From: Mucilaginibacter sp. L294
GTDB taxonomy: Bacteria > Bacteroidota > Bacteroidia > Sphingobacteriales > Sphingobacteriaceae
Assembly: GCF_001636615.1 (NCBI RefSeq)
Contig: NZ_LGEK01000019.1
Coordinates: 151,861 to 215,860, forward strand
Length of the DNA stretch: 64,000 nt
Direction of reading: 5' to 3'
The position numbers were made by a program, and so were the translations under genes. Positions within the stretch are counted from its first letter, which is position 1. Each line of letters opens with the position of its first letter. Of this stretch, positions 32,527-40,833 are shown in pieces. The notes below the pieces were generated by a model. It had not been told where the DNA came from. It searched no databases and saw only the letters and a list, made by a program, of their open reading frames with translations.

Positions 32527-32898
32527 ATGGAATTACAAAGTTTACCGGTTAATTATTTGCCCATCATATTCCAGATGCTGGTAGCGCTGGGTTTTGTTGT
32601 TACAACCATGTTTGTAACCCACAAAATAGGCCCTAAACGTGTAACAAAAGATAAACTCACCCCGTTCGAGTCGGGTATTGAGGTTATTGGTAACGCGCGC
32701 ACGCCAATGTCAATTAAATACTTCCTGGTGGCTATACTGTTTGTATTGTTTGATGTGGAGGTGATTTTTATGTACCCGTGGGCGGTAAACTTTCGCGACC
32801 TGGGCAAAGAAGGTATGATAGAGATGTTTATCTTTATGTCTACCCTGCTTGCAGGTTTTATCTACATCATAAAAAAAGGCGCTTTAAATTGGGATTAG
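32527..32898 (+). CDS. nuoA: NADH-quinone oxidoreductase subunit A
   Basis: From ATG 32527 (the frame opens at a TTG 15 bases earlier) this is a 123-residue membrane protein with three hydrophobic segments. It has the NuoA/ND3 loop TPFESGIEVIGNARTPMSIKYFL and LFDVEVIFMYPWAV. In Bacteroidota the usual Cys of the ESG loop (xSG.. region) can be absent; here the loop reads ESGIEVIGNA with no Cys. It is the first gene of the complex I cluster, but 117 bases and a separate promoter part it from nuoB. Confidence 0.93.
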   Translation: MELQSLPVNYLPIIFQMLVALGFVVTTMFVTHKIGPKRVTKDKLTPFESGIEVIGNARTPMSIKYFLVAILFVLFDVEVIFMYPWAVNFRDLGKEGMIEMFIFMSTLLAGFIYIIKKGALNWD

Positions 32899-32941
32899 TT
32901 TAGATTGATTCTAAATATATTTCAGAAACCTTCATAGTGTA

Positions 32942-32989
32942 TTTGTTACAACGTATTTATTGTAAATTTGCCTATCGGTTTTAACCGAT
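32942..32989 (+). promoter_or_regulatory. Promoter of nuoB and a 5' hairpin
   Basis: TTTG (32942-32945), 17 bases, then TAAATTTG (32963-32970) is the full Bacteroidota consensus. ATCGGTT-TT-AACCGAT (32974-32989) would form a hairpin at or near the very 5' end of the nuoB message and could protect it. Confidence 0.7.
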
Positions 32990-33015
32990 GGGTTAATTTT
33001 ATTTGATAAAATTTA

Positions 33016-33558
33016 ATGAGTGATATTCAAATAGTTGATGCTCCGGCCGGGGTAGAAGGATCCGGGTTTTTTGCCACATCGCTTGATAAGGCAATAGGCA
33101 TGGCTCGCGCAAACTCCTTATGGCCACTGCCATTCGCAACCTCGTGCTGCGGTATCGAGTTTATGGCTACCATGGGTTCGCATTACGATCTGAGCAGGTT
33201 TGGGGCCGAGCGTTTAAGCTTTTCGCCACGCCAGGCCGATCTGTTGATGGTAATGGGCACTATATCAAAAAAAATGGGTCCGGTTTTACGCCAGGTTTAC
33301 CTGCAAATGGCCGAGCCCCGTTGGGTGATGGCTGTAGGTGCCTGTGCATCAAGCGGCGGTATATTTGATACCTACTCTGTATTGCAGGGTATTGACGAGG
33401 TTATCCCGGTTGATGTTTACGTTCCCGGTTGCCCGCCACGCCCCGAGGCAATTATTGATGGTTTTATGGCGATACAGGAACTTGTACGTACCGAAACTTT
33501 GCGCAGGCGCGAAGAGCCGAAGTACCAGGAACTGATGGCTAAATACGGAATTCAATAA
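33016..33558 (+). CDS. nuoB: NADH-quinone oxidoreductase subunit B
   Basis: This 180-residue subunit binds the terminal 4Fe-4S cluster N2. The ligands are in [19 protein letters not shown] and [12 protein letters not shown], all present. It lies at the quinone site in the peripheral arm with NuoD. The nuoB stop and the nuoC start share a base (TAATG), so they are translationally coupled. Confidence 0.97.
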   Translation: MSDIQIVDAPAGVEGSGFFATSLDKAIGMARANSLWPLPFATSCCGIEFMATMGSHYDLSRFGAERLSFSPRQADLLMVMGTISKKMGPVLRQVYLQMAEPRWVMAVGACASSGGIFDTYSVLQGIDEVIPVDVYVPGCPPRPEAIIDGFMAIQELVRTETLRRREEPKYQELMAKYGIQ

Positions 33559-34061
33559 TGGGCAAAATACCAAACGAAGAGCTTTTACAAAAGCTGACCG
33601 ATAAATTTGCCGGCCAGGTTACCCATACCGGTGCCGATTATGGCTTACTTACTGTTGAAACCAGCAAAGAGCTGATATATGATGTGTTGGCTTATCTGAA
33701 AACAGATGCGGCGCTACAGTTCATCTATCTAACAGATATAACGGCCATACATTACCCCGAGCAGGAGAAACAAATAGGTGTAATATACCACCTGCACAGC
33801 CTAACTACCAATACACGTATCCGCCTGAAGGTTTTCCTTACTTTGGAAGATCTGCATATCCCAACGGCCAGCACCCTATGGGATGGCGCCAACTGGATGG
33901 AACGTGAAACATACGACTTTTATGGGGTGATATTTGACGGGCACCCCGACCTGCGCAGGATACTGAATGTTGATGACATGACGGTATTCCCGATGAGGAA
34001 GGAATTCCCGCTGGAAGATCCAAACCGTATTGATAAAAAAGATTACTTTTTCGGGAGATAA
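33558..34061 (+). CDS. nuoC: NADH-quinone oxidoreductase subunit C
   Basis: This 167-residue protein is the 30-kDa subunit. The signature WDGANWMERETYDFYGVIFDGHPDLRRIL (in pieces: ERETYDFYG, GHPDLRRIL) and FPLRKEFPLED-like FPMRKEFPLED at the end are clear. It is separate from NuoD, unlike the NuoCD fusion of E. coli. Five bases separate it from nuoD. Confidence 0.95.
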   Translation: MGKIPNEELLQKLTDKFAGQVTHTGADYGLLTVETSKELIYDVLAYLKTDAALQFIYLTDITAIHYPEQEKQIGVIYHLHSLTTNTRIRLKVFLTLEDLHIPTASTLWDGANWMERETYDFYGVIFDGHPDLRRILNVDDMTVFPMRKEFPLEDPNRIDKKDYFFGR

Positions 34062-34066
34062 CATAC

Positions 34067-35278
34067 ATGCAGAATCACCCAGTATATACCGACAACGACC
34101 CGCAAACCGAGTATTCCACGCTCAACCTGGGCCCAACACACCCCGCTACGCATGGTGTGTTCCAGAATGTTTTGCAGTTGGATGGCGAGCGCATTGTTAG
34201 TGGCGTATCAACCATAGGCTACATCCATCGTGCGTTTGAAAAAATTGCCGAGCACCGCCCGTTTTACCAGATAACACCACTTACCGACAGGCTTAACTAC
34301 TGTTCATCACCCATCAACAACATGGGCTGGCACATGACAGTTGAAAAGATGCTGAATATACAAATGCCAAAACGTGTTGATTACATGCGTGTAATTATCA
34401 TGGAGCTGGCGCGTATAGCCGATCATATTGTTTGTAACGGTGTATTAGGTGTTGATACCGGCGCGTTCACGGGTTTCCTTTACATGATGGAGCACCGCGA
34501 AGAGATCTATGAGATCTATGAAGAGATCTGCGGTTCGCGCTTAACAACAAACATTGGCCGTATTGGTGGTTTCGAACGTAATTTTAACCATATCGCATTT
34601 GCCAAGATCAAAAAATTCCTGGTGAGGTTCCCGCCGGTATTGCGTGAGTTTGAAGCCCTGTTTAACCGTAACCGTATATTTGTTGACCGTACAAAGGATG
34701 TAGCAGCAGTTACAAAAGAAGCGGCTTTAAGCTACAGCTGGAGCGGCCCTATATTACGTGCAACCGGTGTTGATTATGATGTAAGGGCCATGGAGCCGTA
34801 TTCATCATACGAGGATTTTGATTTTGAAGTACCTGTTGGCGAGAACGGCGACGTTTACAATCGCTTTTTGGTACGTAACGAAGAAATGTGGCAAAGCCTG
34901 CGCATTATTGAGCAGGCGCTGGCCAAGATAGAGAAAGAACCGTCGGATATATTCCACGCGGATGTGCCGGCGTTTTACCTGCCTCCAAAAGAGGAAGTAT
35001 ATAATAACATGGAGGCTCTGATCTATCACTTTAAAATTGTGATGGGCGAGGTTGAAACTCCTAATGCCGAGGTTTACCACGCGGTTGAAGGTGCAAACGG
35101 CGAACTTGGTTTTTATTTGGTTAACGATGGTGGCCGCTCGCCATACCGTTTGCATTTCCGCAGGCCAAGCTTTATCAATTACCAGATGTACGCGCCAATG
35201 AGCCAGGGGATGTTATTATCTGATGCTATTATTAACATGAGTAGTTTAAACGTTATAGCCGGAGAGTTAGATGCTTAG
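34067..35278 (+). CDS. nuoD: NADH-quinone oxidoreductase subunit D
   Basis: This 403-residue 49-kDa subunit has LNLGPTHPATHGV at the quinone pocket, GYIHRAFEKIAE, CSSPINNMGW, and the C-terminal SYEDFDFEVPVGENGD plus APMSQGMLLSD. Together with NuoB it forms the quinone-reducing site. The C-terminal eight bases overlap the start of nuoE, so translation is coupled. Confidence 0.96.
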   Translation: MQNHPVYTDNDPQTEYSTLNLGPTHPATHGVFQNVLQLDGERIVSGVSTIGYIHRAFEKIAEHRPFYQITPLTDRLNYCSSPINNMGWHMTVEKMLNIQMPKRVDYMRVIIMELARIADHIVCNGVLGVDTGAFTGFLYMMEHREEIYEIYEEICGSRLTTNIGRIGGFERNFNHIAFAKIKKFLVRFPPVLREFEALFNRNRIFVDRTKDVAAVTKEAALSYSWSGPILRATGVDYDVRAMEPYSSYEDFDFEVPVGENGDVYNRFLVRNEEMWQSLRIIEQALAKIEKEPSDIFHADVPAFYLPPKEEVYNNMEALIYHFKIVMGEVETPNAEVYHAVEGANGELGFYLVNDGGRSPYRLHFRRPSFINYQMYAPMSQGMLLSDAIINMSSLNVIAGELDA

Positions 35279-35795
35279 TGTACAGGATACCAATACACCG
35301 GTAACATTTTCGCCGGAATTGCTCAGCAAGTTTGCTGATGTGGTGAGCCGTTACCCCGAAGGGAAACAAAAATCGGCCTTGCTGCCTATATTGCATTTGG
35401 TACAGGCCGAATATGGCTGGACAAGCGTACCCGCAATGGATAAAGTTGCCGAATTTCTTTCTATCCAGCCGATAGAAGTTTACGAGGTGGCATCGTTTTA
35501 TACCATGTACTTCTTAAAACCGCAAGGCAAGTACATGCTGGAAGTTTGCCGTACCGGTCCCTGCGAAATTGTTGGCGCAACCCCAATAATGGAGCATATA
35601 GAAAAAACGCTTGGTGTTAAAGAAGGCGACGTTACCCCCGATGGCTTATTTAGCTGGAGAGGTGTTGAATGCCTTGCCGCCTGTGGCTTTGGCCCCGTGC
35701 TGCAAATAGGCCCCGAGTACACTTTTTACGAGAACTTAACCACTGATTCTGTTGATAAACTGATTGGTGACCTAAAAGGAAAGGCGAACAACTAA
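35271..35795 (+). CDS. nuoE: NADH-quinone oxidoreductase subunit E
   Basis: This 174-residue thioredoxin-fold subunit binds the 2Fe-2S cluster N1a. The four Cys ligands are in EVCRTGPCEI and ECLAACGFGP. The QAEYGW and VASFYTMYFL blocks are also typical of the 24-kDa subunit. Its presence with NuoF and NuoG shows that this complex I uses NADH, unlike the 11-subunit versions. Confidence 0.95.
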   Translation: MLSVQDTNTPVTFSPELLSKFADVVSRYPEGKQKSALLPILHLVQAEYGWTSVPAMDKVAEFLSIQPIEVYEVASFYTMYFLKPQGKYMLEVCRTGPCEIVGATPIMEHIEKTLGVKEGDVTPDGLFSWRGVECLAACGFGPVLQIGPEYTFYENLTTDSVDKLIGDLKGKANN

Positions 35796-37159
35796 TGGCA
35801 CGTAAATTACTTTTAGAACATATAAACGTACCCGGCATCAACACATTTGATGTTTACCGCTCAAAAGGTGGTTACGCTGCTGTTGAAAAAGCCCTGAAAA
35901 CCCTTACCCCTGATGAAGTGGTAGAAGAGGTTAAAAAATCGGGCTTGCGCGGCCGTGGTGGTGCAGGTTTCCCTACCGGGATGAAATGGAGCTTTCTGGC
36001 CAAGCCGGAAGGTGTTGCCCGTTACCTGGTTTGTAACGCCGACGAATCTGAACCCGGTACGTTTAAAGACCGTTATTTAATGACTTACCTCCCTCACTTA
36101 TTAATTGAGGGCATGATAGTAGCCAGTTTTGCGCTGGGTGCAAAAACATCATACATATACGTACGCGGCGAAATGATGCCGCAGATCCGCATCCTTGAAA
36201 AAGCCATTGCCGAAGCAAAAGCAAAAGGCTTTTTGGGTAAAAATATTTTAGGCACCGGTTATGACCTGGAGCTTTACGTACAACCGGGTGGTGGGGCTTA
36301 CATCTGCGGCGAAGAAACCGCTTTGTTAGAGTCGCTTGAAGGTAAACGCGGTAACCCGAGGATAAAACCTCCGTTCCCGGCTATTGCGGGTTTGTATGGT
36401 TGCCCAACGGTAGTAAACAATGTTGAATCTATCGCGGCCGTTGTGCCTATTATTAACGAAGGTGGCGACGAGTATGCTAAGCTTGGTATCGGCCGCAGTA
36501 CAGGTACAAAACTGATCTCGGCAGGTGGTAACTTACGCAAACCGGGTGTTTACGAAATTGACCTAGGCCTGCCTGTTGAAGAATTTTTATACAGCGACGA
36601 ATATTGCGGAGGCATCGCCAACGGCAAACGTTTGAAAGCGGTTGTTGCGGGTGGTTCATCCGTGCCGATATTACCGGCTAACCTGTTCCTGAAAACTATT
36701 AATAACGAACCGCGCCTGATGAGCTACGAATCATTAGCCGATGGTGGTTTTGTGAGTGGTACCATGATGGGCTCGGGCGGTTTCATAGCTTATGATGAAG
36801 ACCAGTGTATTGTACGCAACACCTGGAACTTTGCAAGATTCTATCACCATGAAAGCTGCGGCCAATGTTCGCCATGCCGTGAAGGTACCGGCTGGATGGA
36901 AAAGGTTTTACATCGCCTGGAATACGGCCACGGTAAAATGAGCGACATGGACCTGCTGGTTGATGTATCCAAAAAAATTGAAGGTAATACCATTTGCCCG
37001 CTGGGTGATGCGGCAGCATGGCCGGTGGCCAGTGCTATCCGCCACTTTAGGGATGAGTTTGAATGGCACGTAACAAACCCATCGGCAGCGGTGAGTGGTA
37101 ATTTCGGAATAGCGCATTATGCAGACCCGCTTCCGAAATTGGAAGAGGCAGCGAGTTAA
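35795..37159 (+). CDS. nuoF: NADH-quinone oxidoreductase subunit F
   Basis: This 454-residue NADH-binding subunit has the FMN/NADH motif [28 protein letters not shown], the [17 protein letters not shown] [19 protein letters not shown], and the 4Fe-4S ligands [13 protein letters not shown] with a fourth Cys in [13 protein letters not shown]. It starts at a TAATG overlap with nuoE. A family C repeat lies between its stop and nuoG. Confidence 0.97.
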   Translation: MARKLLLEHINVPGINTFDVYRSKGGYAAVEKALKTLTPDEVVEEVKKSGLRGRGGAGFPTGMKWSFLAKPEGVARYLVCNADESEPGTFKDRYLMTYLPHLLIEGMIVASFALGAKTSYIYVRGEMMPQIRILEKAIAEAKAKGFLGKNILGTGYDLELYVQPGGGAYICGEETALLESLEGKRGNPRIKPPFPAIAGLYGCPTVVNNVESIAAVVPIINEGGDEYAKLGIGRSTGTKLISAGGNLRKPGVYEIDLGLPVEEFLYSDEYCGGIANGKRLKAVVAGGSSVPILPANLFLKTINNEPRLMSYESLADGGFVSGTMMGSGGFIAYDEDQCIVRNTWNFARFYHHESCGQCSPCREGTGWMEKVLHRLEYGHGKMSDMDLLVDVSKKIEGNTICPLGDAAAWPVASAIRHFRDEFEWHVTNPSAAVSGNFGIAHYADPLPKLEEAAS

Positions 37160-37170
37160 ATAAAAAAACC

Positions 37171-37233
37171 TGTCATCCTGAGGAACGAAGGATCTATCGC
37201 CGAATAGGTGCTTCACGATGTTCAGCATGACAA
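37171..37233. repeat. Interspersed inverted repeat, family C, copy 2, inside the nuo operon
   Basis: TGTCATCCTGAGGAACG opens it and GATGTTCAGCATGACA ends it, with AGGATCTAT and ATAGGTGCTTCAC mid-way. It fills the nuoF-nuoG gap and is compact (63 bases), so the operon message would carry a hairpin here. Confidence 0.8.
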
Positions 37234-37263
37234 AAGGAACGATATAAAAAGGACGATAAGTCA

Positions 37264-38262
37264 ATGAAAGTAACAATAGACGGATTTCCTATTGAAGTAG
37301 AAGCCGGGACAACCATCCTGAACGCCGCAAGGATGATAGGTGGTGACATTGTTCCGCCGGCTATGTGCTATTACTCCAAGCTGGAAGGCACTGGCGGTAA
37401 ATGCCGTACCTGTTTGGTACAGGTAACCAAAGGCTCTGAAAAAGACCCGCGCCCTATGCCAAAGCTGGTAGCCAGCTGCCGTACCACAGTAATGGATGGC
37501 ATGGAAGTAAAAAACATTACTTCGCCGGAGGTTATTGAGGCACGTAAAGGTGTGGTAGAAATGTTATTGATAAACCACCCGCTGGATTGCCCGGTTTGCG
37601 ACCAGGCGGGCGAGTGTCACTTACAAGATTTAGGTTACGAACACGGCGCTGCTAAAACCCGTTACGAGTTTGACCGCCGCACATTTGAGAAGATCGACAT
37701 TGGCGATAAGATACAGTTGCACATGACGCGCTGCATCCTGTGTTACCGCTGCGTTTTTGTTGCCGACCAGATAACCGATCACCGCATCCACGGTATTTTA
37801 AACCGCGGCGATCATTCAGAAATTTCAACTTACATCCAAAAAGCCGTTGATAACGATTTCTCAGGAAACGTAATTGATGTATGCCCTGTAGGTGCTTTAA
37901 CCGATAAAACTTTCCGCTTTAAAAACCGTGTTTGGTTTACCAAGCCTGTTGAGGCTCATCGCGAATGCGAAAACCCAAAATGCTGCGGTAAAGTTACCTT
38001 ATGGTACAAAGGCGAGGATGTTATCCGTGTAACCGCACGTAAAGATGAATACGGCGAAGCAGAAGAGTTTATTTGCAACACCTGCCGTTTTGATAAAAAG
38101 AAGACCAGTGACTGGGTGATAGAAGGTCCGCGTAAAGTATCGCATAAATCTGTTATCAGCTCAAACCACTATGATACGCTGCACCCACTGCCGGTTGTTA
38201 AAACCAACCCGGTATTGATAGAAGCGAATAAAGAACAATTTGAAAGGGAGACACGCCTGTAA
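37264..38262 (+). CDS. nuoG: NADH-quinone oxidoreductase subunit G, short form
   Basis: This 332-residue protein has the N-terminal 2Fe-2S ferredoxin domain (CYYSKLEGTGGKCRTC in pieces: MCYY, GKCRTCLVQ), the HxxxC 4Fe-4S site HPLDCPVCDQAGECHLQD, and a further cluster site in CILCYRCVFVAD. A Cys set CENPKCCGK and CNTCR begins what would be the molybdopterin-fold domain, which then stops. E. coli NuoG has about 900 residues, so the large C-terminal domain is missing. The gene ends normally and overlaps nuoH (TAATG), so this is a natural short form and not a truncation. Confidence 0.92.
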   Translation: MKVTIDGFPIEVEAGTTILNAARMIGGDIVPPAMCYYSKLEGTGGKCRTCLVQVTKGSEKDPRPMPKLVASCRTTVMDGMEVKNITSPEVIEARKGVVEMLLINHPLDCPVCDQAGECHLQDLGYEHGAAKTRYEFDRRTFEKIDIGDKIQLHMTRCILCYRCVFVADQITDHRIHGILNRGDHSEISTYIQKAVDNDFSGNVIDVCPVGALTDKTFRFKNRVWFTKPVEAHRECENPKCCGKVTLWYKGEDVIRVTARKDEYGEAEEFICNTCRFDKKKTSDWVIEGPRKVSHKSVISSNHYDTLHPLPVVKTNPVLIEANKEQFERETRL

Positions 38263-39293
38263 TGGAATTAGCAGATATCGCCATAAAATTTGGGCTTATA
38301 ATTATCATTTTTTTAATAAGCCTGGTAATAGCCATGTATTCTACCTATGCCGAGCGCAAAATAGCGGCATTTTTTCAGGATAGGGTTGGCCCTAACCGTG
38401 CCGGCCCCTGGGGTATTTTACAACCATTGGCCGATGGTGGCAAGATGTTTTTGAAAGAAGAGATCATCCCAACCAACGCAACGCCATTCCTGTTCATTGT
38501 TGGCCCTTCGTTAGCTATCCTTACCGCATGTATCGGTTCGGCAGTTATACCATGGGGGCAAAATATGGTGATAGGCGGCAAAGTTATCCCGCTGCAGGTT
38601 ACAGATATTAACGTAGGCATCCTGTACATCTTCGGCGTTGTATCGCTGGGTGTATACGGTGTAATGATAGGTGGCTGGGCATCAAACAATAAATACTCTT
38701 TATTGGGCGCTATCCGCGCGGCATCGCAAAACATCAGCTATGAAATTTCAATGGGGCTTTCAATCATCGCCCTGTTATTGGTTACCGGTACTTTAAGCCT
38801 TGGCGAAATTGCCCAGCAGCAACACGGCTGGCACTGGAATGTGCTTTACCAGCCGGTAGGGTTCATCCTGTTCCTGATCTGTGCCTTTGCCGAAACCAAC
38901 CGTACACCGTTTGATTTGCCTGAGTGCGAAACCGAACTGGTTGGTGGTTACCACACCGAATATTCATCAATGAAACTGGGTTTTTACCTGTTTGCAGAAT
39001 ATATTAACATGTTCATATCATCGGCAGTAATGGCTACCTTATATTTTGGTGGTTACAACTACCCGGGTATGGATTGGGTTACCGCGCACCTTGGCCCTAT
39101 TGCAGGCCCGCTTATTGGTACTGCGGTGTTCTTTGCAAAAATATTCCTGTTCATTTTCTTCTTTATGTGGGTACGCTGGACAATCCCGCGTTTCCGTTAC
39201 GATCAGTTGATGGACCTGGGCTGGAAAATATTGATACCATTGGCTATAGCAAATATTGTTGTTACCGGTGTAGTAATCACTTTACTTAATTAG
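38262..39293 (+). CDS. nuoH: NADH-quinone oxidoreductase subunit H
   Basis: This 343-residue protein has eight or so membrane segments. The quinone-channel motifs AERKIAAFFQDRVGPNRAGP (20 residues) and AFAETNRTPFDLPECETELV are strongly conserved. It connects the peripheral arm to the membrane arm. Its start overlaps the nuoG stop. Confidence 0.97.
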   Translation: MELADIAIKFGLIIIIFLISLVIAMYSTYAERKIAAFFQDRVGPNRAGPWGILQPLADGGKMFLKEEIIPTNATPFLFIVGPSLAILTACIGSAVIPWGQNMVIGGKVIPLQVTDINVGILYIFGVVSLGVYGVMIGGWASNNKYSLLGAIRAASQNISYEISMGLSIIALLLVTGTLSLGEIAQQQHGWHWNVLYQPVGFILFLICAFAETNRTPFDLPECETELVGGYHTEYSSMKLGFYLFAEYINMFISSAVMATLYFGGYNYPGMDWVTAHLGPIAGPLIGTAVFFAKIFLFIFFFMWVRWTIPRFRYDQLMDLGWKILIPLAIANIVVTGVVITLLN

Positions 39294-39308
39294 TTTGAGA
39301 GGTAGTAA

Positions 39309-39806
39309 ATGGAATCATTAAGTAATAAAAAGAAACAATTAACGGTAAAACCGCTCAACTTTTTAGAGCGAGCTTACCTGCCTGCTATTGTAAGCGGCCT
39401 GGCCATTACAATGAAGCACTTTTTCAAAAAACCGGTTACTATTCAGTACCCCGAGCAAAAGCGCGAGTTTTCTGAAAACTTCCGTGGCATGCATTCGCTT
39501 AAACGCGATGAGAACGGTGCCGAGCGTTGTACTGCCTGTGGCCTTTGTGCATTATCATGCCCGGCTGAGGCTATTACCATGCAAGCTGCCGAACGCCAGA
39601 AAGGTGAAGAAAACCTATACCGCGAAGAAAAATACGCCGCCGTTTACGAGATAAACATGCTGCGCTGTATTTTTTGCGGCTTATGTGAAGAGGCCTGCCC
39701 TAAAGAAGCAATATACCTGGATGGCGACATCGTTCCTTCGGATTACCTGAGGAAAGATTTTATATACGGTAAAGACAAATTAGTAGAGGCACCTTTAAAT
39801 CAATAA
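39309..39806 (+). CDS. nuoI: NADH-quinone oxidoreductase subunit I
   Basis: This 165-residue ferredoxin-type subunit has two 4Fe-4S motifs: CTACGLCALSCPAEAI and CIFCGLCEEACPKEAI. They carry clusters N6a and N6b that pass electrons from NuoG to NuoB. It is 15 bases after nuoH. Confidence 0.96.
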   Translation: MESLSNKKKQLTVKPLNFLERAYLPAIVSGLAITMKHFFKKPVTIQYPEQKREFSENFRGMHSLKRDENGAERCTACGLCALSCPAEAITMQAAERQKGEENLYREEKYAAVYEINMLRCIFCGLCEEACPKEAIYLDGDIVPSDYLRKDFIYGKDKLVEAPLNQ

Positions 39807-39817
39807 CCAAAGTTTTA

Positions 39818-39825
39818 TACCTTTG
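39818..39825 (+). promoter_or_regulatory. Possible internal promoter before nuoJ
   Basis: TACCTTTG matches TAnnTTTG in the 65-base nuoI-nuoJ gap, with no clear -33. It could give extra expression of the membrane-arm genes. Confidence 0.35.
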
Positions 39826-39871
39826 CCCAACTATTTTTTGGTAGGGCAAAAGTATTTTGTAAAATATAAAC

Positions 39872-40378
39872 ATGAGTACATTTTACTTCATCGCGTTTTT
39901 ATCCATATTTTTTTCAATACTGGTTATTACTGCAAAAAACCCGGTGCATAGCATACTGTACCTTATACTTACCTTTTTTACATTCACCATTCACTATATA
40001 TTAATGAACGCCCAGTTTTTGGCTATCGTAAACTTTATTGTTTACATGGGTGCCATACTGGTATTGTTTTTATATACGCTGATGCTGATAAACCTGAATA
40101 AGGAAAGCGAACCGGTTAAACCGTTTATGGTGAAGGTAGCCGCGGTGTTTGGCGGTGGTATATTGGCGGTAGCGCTGATATCGTCGTTAAAATCGCTGGG
40201 CGTGTCAGATCCTGTGGTGTTAAAGAACCCCGAGCTTGGCCTGGTGAAAAACCTGGGTAAAGTATTATTCAACGAATTTTTATTGCCGTTTGAGGTATCG
40301 TCGGTATTGCTGTTATCGGCAATGGTTGGCGCGGTACTATTGGCTACAAAAGATAAAGAAACTAAAGCAACCATCTGA
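39872..40378 (+). CDS. nuoJ: NADH-quinone oxidoreductase subunit J
   Basis: This 168-residue membrane protein has five hydrophobic segments, including the conserved [21 protein letters not shown] region of ND6/NuoJ with its flexible pi-bulge helix. The stop and the nuoK start overlap (TGATG). Confidence 0.94.
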   Translation: MSTFYFIAFLSIFFSILVITAKNPVHSILYLILTFFTFTIHYILMNAQFLAIVNFIVYMGAILVLFLYTLMLINLNKESEPVKPFMVKVAAVFGGGILAVALISSLKSLGVSDPVVLKNPELGLVKNLGKVLFNEFLLPFEVSSVLLLSAMVGAVLLATKDKETKATI

Positions 40379-40707
40379 TGGAAAGTTTAACCCATACCAT
40401 TCAAGCGGTGCCGCTTAACCATTACATTTTATTAAGCGCTATCATATTTTCGATAGGCGTAATGGGCGTTTTACTGCGCCGTAACGCTATCGTAATATTT
40501 ATGTCGGTTGAGCTGATGCTTAACTCGGTTAACCTGTTGCTTACTGCATTTTCGGTTTACCGTGGCGATGCAGCCGGGCAGGTTTTTGTGTTTTTTATTA
40601 TGGCACTGGCGGCGGCAGAGGTTGCAGTAGGCCTGGCTATTATAGTAATGATATACCGCAACACCAACTCTATCGATATTAACGTATTGAACCGGTTGAA
40701 GTGGTAA
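40378..40707 (+). CDS. nuoK: NADH-quinone oxidoreductase subunit K
   Basis: This 109-residue protein has three membrane segments with the conserved acidic residues in [14 protein letters not shown] and [13 protein letters not shown]. These glutamates belong to the proton path. It ends at 40707, after which a 126-base gap carries repeats before nuoL. Confidence 0.95.
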   Translation: MESLTHTIQAVPLNHYILLSAIIFSIGVMGVLLRRNAIVIFMSVELMLNSVNLLLTAFSVYRGDAAGQVFVFFIMALAAAEVAVGLAIIVMIYRNTNSIDINVLNRLKW

Positions 40708-40724
40708 AATGATTTCGAATTTCG

Positions 40725-40742
40725 TCCCGATAGCTATCGGGA
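40725..40742. repeat. Perfect 18-base palindrome in the nuoK-nuoL gap
   Basis: TCCCGATAGCTATCGGGA is perfectly self-complementary. It sits 18 bases after the nuoK stop. I recall this type of palindrome as a common intergenic element in Bacteroidota. The message would form a 9-bp hairpin here only in part, since there is no loop. Confidence 0.7.
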
Positions 40743-40769
40743 TCGGATTTATAATGAACTAAAAACAAA

Positions 40770-40808
40770 GCGTCATTGCGAGGAACGAAGCAATCTCCTG
40801 ATAGGCAT
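40770..40808. repeat. Half copy of the family B repeat before nuoL
   Basis: GCGTCATTGCGAGGAACGAAG, then CAATCTCCTGATAGGC. Only the left arm is present. The half copy at 62839 continues the same way (CAATCTCCCGATAGGC), so half copies form a subclass. Confidence 0.7.
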
Positions 40809-40833
40809 ACGGCGTAAAGAAATAATAATATAA

